64,000 nucleotides of DNA from an uncultured Bacteroidales bacterium. GTDB taxonomy: Bacteria > Bacteroidota > Bacteroidia > Bacteroidales > Bacteroidaceae. The stretch covers positions 28,321 to 92,320 of the forward strand of contig CALFTK010000030.1 in NCBI GenBank assembly GCA_937916465.1, given 5' to 3'. This document shows, piece by piece, positions 9,116-16,795 of the stretch. The position numbers were made by a program, and so were the translations under genes. The notes below the pieces were generated by a model. It had not been told where the DNA came from. It worked only from the letters and a program-made list of their open reading frames with translations, and ran no database searches. Numbering within the stretch: position 1 is the stretch's first letter; each line of letters begins with the position of its first letter.

Positions 9116-9433
9116 ATGATGAAACAGTCGGTCATAGAAAGTATAAAACAGACGCTTATCACTAATCTTCCGTATGGTGCTAAAGCATGGATTTTCGGTT
9201 CGCAAGCTCGTGGTGATGCTCATGATGGTTCCGACTGGGATATTCTCATAGTATTGAATAAGGATAAACTTTTACCATCTGATTATGATACTGTTACTTA
9301 TCCATTGACGGTATTAGGTTGGGATCTGGGTGAACAGATAAATCCTATAATGTATTCTAACAAGGAATGGGAAGATAGTAAGATAACTCCTTTTTATCAC
9401 AATGTTCAAAAAGATGCAATTGCTTTGATATGA
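9116..9433 (+). CDS. Minimal nucleotidyltransferase (MNT) domain protein, MntA-like
   Basis: 105 residues; ATG codons at 9116 and 9119 are both possible starts. It carries the MNT signature G-S-x10-D-x-D (GSQARGDAHDGSDWDI, about residues 29-44) with a likely third acidic residue further on (WDLGEQINP region). Proteins of this family act as antitoxins of HEPN RNases, in the characterised MntA/HepT pair by adding AMP to a HEPN tyrosine. The stop overlaps the ATG of a HEPN-like reading frame (ATGA at 9430), the usual coupled MNT-HEPN layout, but that partner is broken here. The key motif looks intact, so it could still be active. Confidence 0.8.
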   Translation: MMKQSVIESIKQTLITNLPYGAKAWIFGSQARGDAHDGSDWDILIVLNKDKLLPSDYDTVTYPLTVLGWDLGEQINPIMYSNKEWEDSKITPFYHNVQKDAIALI

Positions 9434-9505
9434 GTTTAAGTGTAGAAGACCGTAAAAGAGCTTATTCAAAAGGTTGAGGATTTACTTTTAGAAAGTTCAA
9501 TATAA
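9430..9505 (+). pseudogene. HEPN toxin remnant, frameshifted and truncated
   Basis: The ATG overlaps the stop of the nucleotidyltransferase. The frame reads MSLSVEDRKRAYSKG then TGA. Moving to another frame at about 9461 gives LIQKVEDLLLESSI then TAA at 9505. Joined, these resemble the first 25 or so residues of HEPN proteins paired with MNT (MSL..EDRK start, then an amphipathic helix). The HEPN R-x4-6-H catalytic motif and the rest of the roughly 130-residue domain are missing. Infer decay of the toxin gene, with the antitoxin left as an orphan. Confidence 0.6.
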
Positions 9506-9551
9506 TTTTAACTGTCACATTCCGTCCCTTGGGGTCTCCATCATCTGTCAC

Positions 9552-9631
9552 GGGTAATCTCCAGATCGCCCGTAGCTTATCCGTCTCCGTCACAGTGTGT
9601 TTCAGTCACAGGGGGTCTCCAGACCCCCCTG
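9552..9631. repeat. Tandem hairpins sharing the core TCTCCAGA
   Basis: Two imperfect palindromes share the TCTCCAGA core: ACGGGTAATCT-CC-AGATCGCCCGT (9552-9575) and CAGGGGGTCT-CC-AGACCCCCCTG (9609-9631). The same GTCTCC string also occurs at 9534 and 9585 in half-sites. They fill the gap behind the HEPN remnant and look like another dispersed palindromic repeat. The rest of 9506-9722 shows no coding potential. Confidence 0.5.
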
Positions 9632-9722
9632 TAACAAATATGATTCCCTGTAACAAAAAATAAGATAATGACCACACAACTCTCAGACGTGTAGCAAATA
9701 GTATTTACCAAAAAGATAGATG

Positions 9723-9902
9723 TTATAAACCGGAATTTTCAGCAATAATCTGGCTGGCAGGAATGTGTTCTATACCCTTGCCTTCGGTATATATTACAAC
9801 ATTCTCTCCTCGCAAGGATTTTTCTTGTAACATTCGTTCTTCTGCCAATTTTAGTCCGGCATCGATTAAATTCATCAATTCTCTTACTTCCTTCTCAGAC
9901 AT
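9723..9902 (-). CDS. Small conserved-looking protein, 59 residues, unknown function
   Basis: The ATG at 9902 opens a 59-residue frame ending with TAA at 9723. The protein is charged and mostly helical in its first half (MSEKEVRELMNLID, AGLKLAEERML). The second half carries a short strand (NVVIYTEGKGIE) and a helix (PASQIIAENSG). Composition and codon use look like ordinary protein, with no low complexity. It lies 3' of the winged-helix remnant on the same strand, separated by 29 bases. I do not recognise the family. The accessory setting would fit a small regulator or antitoxin-like protein, but there is no direct evidence. Confidence 0.55.
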   Translation of the reverse strand: MSEKEVRELMNLIDAGLKLAEERMLQEKSLRGENVVIYTEGKGIEHIPASQIIAENSGL

Positions 9903-9931
9903 AGGACTTAATAGTGTTGCAAATATACAGC

Positions 9932-10310
9932 TTATTTTGTGACAAGCAAGAAAATGTATTCTTTTCTTATTGTTAGCGCATTGGTGTAGTTATCTCCCTC
10001 ACGAGTCAACACACCATCATTTTTAAATTGGTTAATAATTTTTCTTACTTGTCGAACACTTATGTTCAGTTGCTTAGATAGCTCATCTCTTGATATTGAA
10101 GGATTTACTTTTATCAGAGCCATAAGTTGCTCTGGTACACTCTGGCACACCTCTGGCACACCTCTGGCACGCTTTGGAACGCTTTTGGATCATCATTGGA
10201 ACGCTCTGGTACGCTTTCTCCTTTATCTGCTCTCCAAATAACAACTCGAAGTCAGTTATGAATGCCGGGGATAGTTCATGCAAGGCAATGTCGCTTACCT
10301 GTTATAGCAA
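9932..10310 (-). pseudogene. Frame-broken remnant with C-terminal winged helix
   Basis: Two overlapping minus-strand frames make up one degraded gene. The upstream part (about 10310-10085) reads SDIALHELSPAF, then LLFGEQIKEKAYQSVP; an in-frame TAA lies just before it, so the natural N-terminus is gone. The downstream part (10159-9932) reads VPEQLMALIKVNPSISRDEL, then a winged helix with recognition helix VRQVRKIINQFKNDGVL. The frame switches inside a run of 10-11 base repeats of the form CTCTGGCACAC. Such winged helices end many AlbA_2/divergent-AAA ATP-binding proteins of Bacteroidetes, often after Val-Pro-Glu-rich linkers, which is the best guess for its parent. The end usually reads GGDKGGHW in relatives and is altered here. 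Confidence 0.55.
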
Positions 10311-10337
10311 TCAAACAAACCCATTGAAATTTGGTTA

Positions 10338-11504
10338 TTACTTGTTGGTCCCTATCCAGGTGGCTTTGTTCCAAAGTCCTTCCAGTGGGCCTCTTTTGTG
10401 ATTTTTCATCCACCAGTGGCTAAATAAAATTTGCAATGCTACGAACACTATAGCCATACACAAACTTTCAGTGTGACCGCTGGTTTTGAAAAGTGCCAGT
10501 CCCCATCCGTAGAATATAAAAGCACCAATTATGGACTGACCTATGTAATGTGTCAGACTCATTTTACCGTATGGAGCCAGTACCATAAGTCTCTTGCCGT
10601 TTTTGGTGCGATGAAGCAACCATGTTATACCTGTTACGTAGAATAGTGCCATTGCAACATTTCTCCACATATTAAGCATAACGCCTAATGAATTCGATAC
10701 GCAACGGTTTTCTATAGTGCCGGGAACAAATTTGGCTAATGGAGCAAATACTGCAAATGCGATGAATGTAATTATCATTATCTTCTGCCATTTCTTGTAG
10801 TTATCGCCTTCATTATAGAGCAGACGGCTTCTGCCTATCATAATACCAACTAAGAACAGATATATGTTCTGTGTAAAACGTCCATTTTCTATAGCCCATA
10901 AGAAGTTGCAGGGCAGTCCGTCTTTTATACCTACTAATGCTACATCCCATATAGTTCCGTTGGCTTGTGCCGGCATCATGTTCATAAAATGCATGCCGGA
11001 ACCTAAATTCAATGGTCTTGTTTCAGGGTTTATAAGTCCTAATACTATATAGATAACCTCTATAGGCTGTATCATCAATATTAAGATAATCCAGTTTAAA
11101 ACTTTATTGCTACACCTTATAAAAGGAATAATAAGCAGACCACATACAGCATAAATAAACAGAATGTCTCCATTATAGAATATTAAATCAAGCAGTCCGA
11201 ACAGCATAAGCAGTACCATTCTCCATACAAATCGTGGGCGGAAATCTTTTCCTTTTTGTGCCTGATTATCGTGTTGAATGAAGAAACTCAGTCCAAACAG
11301 CATGGCAAATATGGCATACATCTTTCCTGCAAACAGGAAGAATATGGTGTCCCATACGTTTTCGTCCAACTTTGTCAGTTCGGGAAATGAATAGAAATTC
11401 ATGTGTTCCAGGAAGTGTATTAAAATAATGCCGGCTATGGCAAATCCACGTAAAACATCGGCTGCATCAATGCGGCTGTTTGGTAAAGTTGATGGTTTAT
11501 ACAT
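10338..11504 (-). CDS. DUF418 family integral membrane protein (YeiB-like)
   Basis: 388 residues. The N-terminus RIDAADVLRGFAIAGIILIH is the classic start of the DUF418/YeiB and acyltransferase-3-like superfamily. About ten hydrophobic segments follow. The C-terminal DUF418 domain carries YGKMSLTHYIGQS and ends with SHWWMKNHKRGPLEGLWNKATW, typical of the family. It resides in the inner membrane. The biochemical role is not established for the family; a transport or acyl-transfer role is often supposed. It lies downstream of tRNA-Pro on the same strand and may have a weak promoter just upstream (TATATTTA-like). Complete, with no defects. Confidence 0.85.
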   Translation of the reverse strand: MYKPSTLPNSRIDAADVLRGFAIAGIILIHFLEHMNFYSFPELTKLDENVWDTIFFLFAGKMYAIFAMLFGLSFFIQHDNQAQKGKDFRPRFVWRMVLLMLFGLLDLIFYNGDILFIYAVCGLLIIPFIRCSNKVLNWIILILMIQPIEVIYIVLGLINPETRPLNLGSGMHFMNMMPAQANGTIWDVALVGIKDGLPCNFLWAIENGRFTQNIYLFLVGIMIGRSRLLYNEGDNYKKWQKIMIITFIAFAVFAPLAKFVPGTIENRCVSNSLGVMLNMWRNVAMALFYVTGITWLLHRTKNGKRLMVLAPYGKMSLTHYIGQSIIGAFIFYGWGLALFKTSGHTESLCMAIVFVALQILFSHWWMKNHKRGPLEGLWNKATWIGTNK

Positions 11505-11579
11505 ATCTGTTTGTATTGGTTAGAATTTTCAGTTTGTAAATATATGCATAAAGTTTATTATAGCAAAAAAAACGAGAGC

Positions 11580-11747
11580 ACAAACAACCAACAACAATCC
11601 AAATTGCATTTATGGCCATCTACGATGATCCCTAAATACAATTTTTGTTTTCTATTGGGACAGACCGCTTGCAAGTAAACTTGCGCGGTCTGTCCCAATA
11701 GAAAACGGTCATTGCTTTTTTTGCAATGACCGTTGTTGGTTGTTTGT
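11580..11747 (-). repeat. Nested inverted repeats downstream of tRNA-Pro
   Basis: Three nested or adjacent inverted repeats begin directly at the tRNA 3' end. (1) A perfect 16 bp pair: 11580-11595 (ACAAACAACCAACAAC) with 11732-11747. (2) A 12 bp stem with a 7-base T/A loop (11704-11715 with 11723-11734); in the tRNA direction it is followed by TTTTCT, a plausible intrinsic terminator. (3) A perfect 22 bp stem (11647-11668 with 11685-11706) enclosing a further GCAAG/CTTGC stem. Past the outer repeat, in transcription direction, comes a run of eight T. The whole could fold as one large structured tail or act as tandem terminators. Confidence 0.65.
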
Positions 11748-11821
11748 CGGGATGACTGGATTCGAACCAGCGACCACACGCCCCCCAGACGCGTACTCTA
11801 ACCGGGCTGAGCTACATCCCG
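11747..11821 (-). tRNA. tRNA-Pro (GGG)
   Basis: The minus strand folds into a full cloverleaf: acceptor CGGGATG/CATCCCG, D-stem GCTC/GAGT, a 5 bp anticodon stem around the loop CTGGGGG (anticodon GGG), and T-stem GCTGG/CCAGT with loop TTCGAAT. The discriminator base is A and CCA is not encoded. 75 bases. Confidence 0.93.
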
Positions 11822-11845
11822 CCGATATGTTATGCTAAGCGGATG

Positions 11846-11876
11846 CAAATTTACCGATTTTTGGTTTATGCACCAA
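11846..11876 (-). promoter_or_regulatory. Promoter of tRNA-Pro
   Basis: On the minus strand, TAAATTTG (11853-11846) lies 24 bases before the tRNA 5' end, with TTG at 11876-11874 and a 20-base spacer. This matches the Bacteroidetes consensus. Confidence 0.6.
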
Positions 11877-11899
11877 GAAAACGCGCGTTTTTTGTGCTG

Positions 11900-12577
11900 C
11901 TATAGTCTGCTGCCTGTACGGTTCCCGCTGTTCTCTCTGCGTTCGTTAGGTTGGTTGTAGCCGGGTTGATTTTCCGGTCTGTTGTTGTCTCTGGCAGGAG
12001 CGTTTCTGTAATTGTAATATCTGTTACCACGATTCTCTCTAATTCTAACCGGGTCTTCTATATCTCTTGACATAGGACGATACTTCTCCTTTGGCATGGA
12101 TATCACTTTTGGTTTGTGAGGCGCTTTTACCGGTGGGCGGTTTATTACAGCAGCTCTCAGAGTGAAGTTTACAGGACGTCTGCCTTCAAAACTTGCTATA
12201 TGCACAAACTGATTGTCTTCTATGTATTCAAAGCTTATGGCATATCTTATGAATGGAGCCAATCTGTCTGTTGGGAAGGTGGATGTTATTCTATATACTC
12301 TGCCCGGTTTCATCTTTATTTGTGGGCAGGCCAGTACCTGATGGCTGTGACCACGTTCAAATATACGAATATAGATGGGACCATTGTATGTAAGCTGGCT
12401 GTCGTTTATCAGTTCAAATGTTACATAGCCTTCGTCACCTACAAAAAGGTCGTTTAACCCTACTATTGGTTCGCTGTAAAGCTTGATTCTACGCTCTGTC
12501 TGAGGAAATCCAAAGAATTGTGCTTGCGCAACTATTGCAAACAGTAATGTAGCACAAGTCAGTAATACTTTTTTCAT
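11900..12577 (-). CDS. Secreted protein of unknown function, basic Arg/Asn-rich tail
   Basis: 225 residues with a clear signal peptide (MKKVLLTCATLLFAIVAQAQ, cleavage after AQA). Residues 30-140 look like a small beta-sandwich (YVTFELINDSQL, PIYIRIFERG, then FIRYAISFEYIED). From about residue 165 the chain turns into a low-complexity, Arg/Asn/Pro-rich tail without hydrophobic residues, which might contact nucleic acid, acidic polysaccharide or the cell surface. I do not recognise the family. It is likely periplasmic or surface exposed. It stands alone between tRNA-Pro and another unknown gene on the same strand. Confidence 0.65.
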   Translation of the reverse strand: MKKVLLTCATLLFAIVAQAQFFGFPQTERRIKLYSEPIVGLNDLFVGDEGYVTFELINDSQLTYNGPIYIRIFERGHSHQVLACPQIKMKPGRVYRITSTFPTDRLAPFIRYAISFEYIEDNQFVHIASFEGRRPVNFTLRAAVINRPPVKAPHKPKVISMPKEKYRPMSRDIEDPVRIRENRGNRYYNYRNAPARDNNRPENQPGYNQPNERRENSGNRTGSRL

Positions 12578-12656
12578 AATTCAAAACATTTATGGTTATC
12601 TACTATATTACAAATCCAAAAATATCTATTTGTCTTAAAAAATGCAAACTTTTTAT

Positions 12657-13013
12657 TTAAAATCCTTCTCTGCAAAAATCAAATGCTTCTATTACCTGGC
12701 TTTTATGAATTTCTGTTTTTACATATTCTCCATCTAAATTGGGTATCTCTAATATGCATGAATCTATGTTTTTGTTTGAAATGCGTGCCCATATTTTATC
12801 ATACCATTGACACTCCAATTCTATCTCTCCATATTGTTCTTTCAGTTGATATTGCCAGCTGCGTATGGTGGCGGCGGGCAGTTTGAATATAATATGGGAT
12901 ATGTATAATTCTATTAATATGCCCCAATCACAGGCTTCTTGCTGTGAATACTCTATGTTGTGTTCAGCTGCAACATCTGCTATTGTTTTACCTAACAATT
13001 CTCTGCATTTCAT
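12657..13013 (-). CDS. Hypothetical cytoplasmic protein, 118 residues
   Basis: The ATG at 13013 opens a 118-residue frame without signal peptide or membrane segment. It contains two cysteines and several tryptophans (ACDWGILIEL, IRSWQYQLKEQYG, ECQWYDKIWA) and ends in a helical stretch (SQVIEAFDFCREGF). Composition is that of a normal soluble alpha/beta protein. I do not recognise a family. It is divergent from the large barrel gene that starts at 13145. Confidence 0.55.
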   Translation of the reverse strand: MKCRELLGKTIADVAAEHNIEYSQQEACDWGILIELYISHIIFKLPAATIRSWQYQLKEQYGEIELECQWYDKIWARISNKNIDSCILEIPNLDGEYVKTEIHKSQVIEAFDFCREGF

Positions 13014-13144
13014 AGTGTAAAACTAATGATTTTTTGTCAACTATATGTTCATTTCTTTCAATATTCATAAAAAGTACGTTTAATGTAAAAAACTGTTTAA
13101 ACCATTTTGGTTCTATGTAGTCAAAGTATGGCAATGTTAAAGAT

Positions 13145-16100
13145 ATGAATAGGCGATTTCAATTACTAACCATTTTTGTACTTTTAGTGTCGTTGTTGTC
13201 GGCACAGAATAATAAGGTAGAAAAACAACAGAGATTAACAGGTAGAGCTAATATTTCAGGTAAAACTGTCGATTATACTACCGATGAAGTTATGTCGCAA
13301 GTGGCTGTTCAGTTATTTGCATTACCCGATTCCAGTTTTGTGTATGGTGTTACAACCGATGATGGCGGTTGGTTCAATATAAAGAAGCTTAATATAGGTA
13401 AGTATTATCTTAGAATGTCATTCTTAGGTTATCAGACTCAGGATGTAAATCTTGAAATTGTAAAGGATGACAGAGAAAAACCTATTGGTGTTATTAAGAT
13501 GCAGGATGATGCTATTATGTTGAGCGAAGCTGTTATACAGGAAGCGTTGCCACCTACACAGATGGTAGAAGATACCTTAATGTATAATGTGGATGCTTTT
13601 AAAGTTCCCGATGGTTCGGTTCTGGAAGATCTTGTCAAGCGTCTGCCCGGTGTAGAGATAGATGAAAATGGTGCAATAAAGGTGAATGGTCAGACTGTAA
13701 CCAGAATTTTGGTGGATGGCCAGGAGTATTTTGGCAATGACCAGAATATGGCAATGAAAAATATTCCCGTTAATATCATTGACAGGATTAAGACTTATAG
13801 AAGAAAAAGTGATTTTACCAGAATTACAGGTGTGGAAGATGGTGAAGAGGAGACTGTGCTTGACCTGCGTGTAAAAAAGAATATGCACAAAGGTTGGCTG
13901 AGCAACTACGATGCGGCATTGGGTTATCCTGTAGGTGAAAACGATTTCAGCGAATGGCTTAAAGCACTCTATTCGGGTAGAGTTACGTTGAACCGTTTCC
14001 AGGCAAATACGCAGTTCTCAATGAATGCCAACACAAATAACTCCGGTCGTGGTGGCGGTGTTAATAAGAATACTCAGTTGGGTGTGAACTTCTCTAAAAA
14101 CATTGGTGAACCATATCCTCGCCGTAGAAACGAATTCCCATTAGTGGTGGGTGGTAATATCCGTTGGAATGGATCATCATCGCGTTCGTTAAGCGAATCG
14201 GAATCGGAAACATTTACTACGGAATATACTTCTTCATCATTCAGAAATAATCGTTCCAGAAGTAATAATGAGAATAATAGTGTAAGTGGTGATGGCCGTA
14301 TTGAATGGCGTCCCGATACTTCACTTACCATAGTGTTCCGCCCCAGTTTCTCGGTAAGCCGTAGCAACAGTTCTTCAAGAAGCGGTTCTGTAACCTTTAA
14401 TACCGATCCGTATCAGGCAACCGATATGCGAGATATTCTTAACGAATATATGAATCTGCCTGCTGAGATTCTTGATTCAATAGGTGTGAATTCACAGAAT
14501 AGCGCAAACAGTAATGACAATAACAGTAATCAGATAAGCGGTAACTTCCAGATAAGTAAGCGCTTTAATAAAGAGCGCAACAGCAATGGCAGGAATCTTT
14601 CGGTGGATATGTCATTTTCAAAAAACGGTGGTGAAAGTATAAGCCGTTCTGCTACAAAGCAGGAGTACTATCAGCGTCATGACAGAGATACCATAATGAA
14701 CCGTTATAATGTGAATCCTACCGATAACAGTAATATGTCAGGACGTGTTATGTGGACAGAACCATTTGATTCCGGCAGGACAAGTCTCAGTTTGAGTTAT
14801 CAGATTCAGGCTTCAAAACGTGAAACCAACCGTCAGACATACGTTCTACCGGTAACCGGCGATTATGAATTCTGGGATCAGCATTGGTATGTTCCAAGCG
14901 AACTGCAGCAGTATCTGAATGGCGAATTGAGCCGTCAGGCTACAAACGTGACACGTAATCATACTATATCTATGACTCTGCGCAGAAATACTGAAAAAAT
15001 TAACTTCCAGATGGGACTGAATATTCTGCCACAATATACCGGTATGGATAATTTCAAGTATATGGGTTATGAAATAGGTGATACATCGCGTGTGGTTGTT
15101 AACTATACACCAAGTATTAGTTTCAGGTATCGTTGGACCAGACAGAAGAGTTTGAGAATAAACATGAACTCCCGTACCAGCCAGCCAAGCATGGAGCAGA
15201 TGATGGATATTACCGATGATAGCAATCCGCTGAATATCTCCAAAGGTAATCCGGGGTTGTTGCCAACTCTTAATAATTCGCTCAGTCTGGAGTTTTCAAA
15301 CTATATAGAGGAGAGCAGACAGACTATAAACCTGAATATGTCATTGAGTAATACTTTGCGCAGTATATCAAATAAAACCGATTATGATCCTGAAACAGGT
15401 GTTTCGCTTACACAGCCTATGAATATGGATGGTTTCTGGACTAACTGGAATACCAGCGGAAATTTCTCATATCAGAAGACATTTAAAAACACTAAGTACA
15501 GAATGTCTGCAAGTACCAATGCGTCGTTCCGTCATCAGGAGGCATATATGCGTACCGGTAGTATTGGAAACTACAATGAATCGGCAGGAACAGGTGGAGC
15601 AGCAGTGCTTAGTACAACCGAAACTGTATCGGCAGGACAGCGTGCATCATTTACATATAGAGATAATGAATGGGTGGAACTAACTGTGAATGGTAATATC
15701 AATTTCAACCATAATGAGAACAGTGTGCGTAAGGATGGTAATATGGATACCTATCAATTCAGTTATGGTGGTAGAGTAAATGTTACTCTGCCTTGGAAAA
15801 ATGCCCATATAGCCAGTGATATCAATATGTCAAGCCGTAGAGGATACAGCGGTGCTTATAACCGTGATGATCTGATATGGAATGCATCGGCATCTATGAG
15901 TTTCTTCCGCGGTAATTCGGGAACACTGAGAATTGAATATTTTGATATTCTGAATGATGAATCGAATGTGAATCGCAGTGTATCTGCTACAGGTAGATCG
16001 GATACAAGAAACTATAACATCAATAGTTATATTATGGTTCACTTTATCTACCGTCTGAATGTGTTTGGCAACAGACAGGCACGTCAGGATTTGCGCAATT

Positions 16101-16228
16101 CACAAGGCGGTAACCAGAACCAACGCCCGCAAATGCAGGGTGGTGGCATGCAGCGCGGTGGTGGCATGCAGCGCGGTGGTGGTATGCCTGGTGGCGGTGG
16201 TATGCGCGGAGGTGGCGGTAGAGGATAA
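13145..16228 (+). CDS. Outer-membrane beta-barrel protein, TonB-receptor-like
   Basis: 1027 residues. A signal peptide (residues 1-21, ending LLSAQ) precedes a carboxypeptidase-regulatory-like domain (GKTVDYTTDEVMSQVAVQL, YYLRMSFLGYQTQDV). A plug-like domain follows (LVKRLPGVEIDENGAIKVNG, ILVDGQEYFG, IKTYRRKSDFTRITGVEDG). A long barrel of alternating Ser/Asn-rich strands makes up the rest. This is the outer-membrane beta-barrel family widespread in Bacteroidetes, related to TonB-dependent receptors; the cargo is unknown. The C-terminus ends in a glycine/methionine-rich repeat (GGGMQR units) instead of the aromatic last strand normal for such barrels. There is no SusD partner next to it, so it is not a typical polysaccharide utilisation locus. 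Confidence 0.8.
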   Translation: MNRRFQLLTIFVLLVSLLSAQNNKVEKQQRLTGRANISGKTVDYTTDEVMSQVAVQLFALPDSSFVYGVTTDDGGWFNIKKLNIGKYYLRMSFLGYQTQDVNLEIVKDDREKPIGVIKMQDDAIMLSEAVIQEALPPTQMVEDTLMYNVDAFKVPDGSVLEDLVKRLPGVEIDENGAIKVNGQTVTRILVDGQEYFGNDQNMAMKNIPVNIIDRIKTYRRKSDFTRITGVEDGEEETVLDLRVKKNMHKGWLSNYDAALGYPVGENDFSEWLKALYSGRVTLNRFQANTQFSMNANTNNSGRGGGVNKNTQLGVNFSKNIGEPYPRRRNEFPLVVGGNIRWNGSSSRSLSESESETFTTEYTSSSFRNNRSRSNNENNSVSGDGRIEWRPDTSLTIVFRPSFSVSRSNSSSRSGSVTFNTDPYQATDMRDILNEYMNLPAEILDSIGVNSQNSANSNDNNSNQISGNFQISKRFNKERNSNGRNLSVDMSFSKNGGESISRSATKQEYYQRHDRDTIMNRYNVNPTDNSNMSGRVMWTEPFDSGRTSLSLSYQIQASKRETNRQTYVLPVTGDYEFWDQHWYVPSELQQYLNGELSRQATNVTRNHTISMTLRRNTEKINFQMGLNILPQYTGMDNFKYMGYEIGDTSRVVVNYTPSISFRYRWTRQKSLRINMNSRTSQPSMEQMMDITDDSNPLNISKGNPGLLPTLNNSLSLEFSNYIEESRQTINLNMSLSNTLRSISNKTDYDPETGVSLTQPMNMDGFWTNWNTSGNFSYQKTFKNTKYRMSASTNASFRHQEAYMRTGSIGNYNESAGTGGAAVLSTTETVSAGQRASFTYRDNEWVELTVNGNINFNHNENSVRKDGNMDTYQFSYGGRVNVTLPWKNAHIASDINMSSRRGYSGAYNRDDLIWNASASMSFFRGNSGTLRIEYFDILNDESNVNRSVSATGRSDTRNYNINSYIMVHFIYRLNVFGNRQARQDLRNSQGGNQNQRPQMQGGGMQRGGGMQRGGGMPGGGGMRGGGGRG

Positions 16229-16243
16229 CCACCTTATTCATTA

Positions 16244-16780
16244 TTAGCTGTACTGGAAGAATGAGAAGTGTACTGAACCGTACTTCCTCATCTCAATAAA
16301 GTGTGGGTCTTCGCTAAAGTTGTTGCTTTCGCCATGTTCCAGAACAAAGATTCCATCGCTTTTTAACAGACCTTTGTCAAAAATCAGGGTAGGGATTTCT
16401 GCAATATTCTCCAACTGATATGGTGGATCGGCAAATATAAAGTCGAACTTTGTAGTGCAACGGTCTATATACTTGAAGACATCGCCTTTTATTGGTAAAC
16501 AGCAGTTTGTGCCTACTGTGTTCATTACTTTTGTAATAAAAGCGTAGTGGGCCTGTTCTTTCTCTACTGATACTACTTTACTGCAACCTCTTGATACCAG
16601 TTCCAAACTGATGCTTCCTGTGCCTGCAAACAGGTCCAAAGCTGTAGCATCTTCAAAATCTATTCTGTTTGCCAATATGTTGAAAAGGTTCTCTTTGGCA
16701 AAATCGGTAGTAGGTCGTGCGCTGAACGATCTTGGCACTTCAAATCGGCGATGCTTGTATATTCCGCTAATTACTCTCAT
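16244..16780 (-). CDS. rsmD: 16S rRNA (guanine(966)-N(2))-methyltransferase RsmD
   Basis: From the ATG at 16780 the protein starts MRVISGIYKHRRFEVP, the usual beginning of RsmD; a longer start 45 bases upstream would run through the terminator at 16803-16833 and is unlikely. The SAM-binding motif DLFAGTGSISLELVSRG and the catalytic DPPY (FIFADPPYQ) are present, as is RPTTDFAKENLFNIL, a family hallmark. It methylates G966 of 16S rRNA in the assembling 30S subunit. About 178 residues, normal for the family. Convergent with the barrel gene, 15 bases apart. Confidence 0.92.
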   Translation of the reverse strand: MRVISGIYKHRRFEVPRSFSARPTTDFAKENLFNILANRIDFEDATALDLFAGTGSISLELVSRGCSKVVSVEKEQAHYAFITKVMNTVGTNCCLPIKGDVFKYIDRCTTKFDFIFADPPYQLENIAEIPTLIFDKGLLKSDGIFVLEHGESNNFSEDPHFIEMRKYGSVHFSFFQYS

Positions 16781-16795
16781 ATTATTGATGTATGA

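Noticed and set aside
11558..11779. Open frame through the inverted repeats and into tRNA-Pro
   Set aside because: It overlaps a tRNA and perfect palindromes; the reading frame is accidental.
11747..13013. Integrated element at tRNA-Pro
   Set aside because: No integrase, no direct repeat of the tRNA 3' end and no mobile genes are visible on either side.
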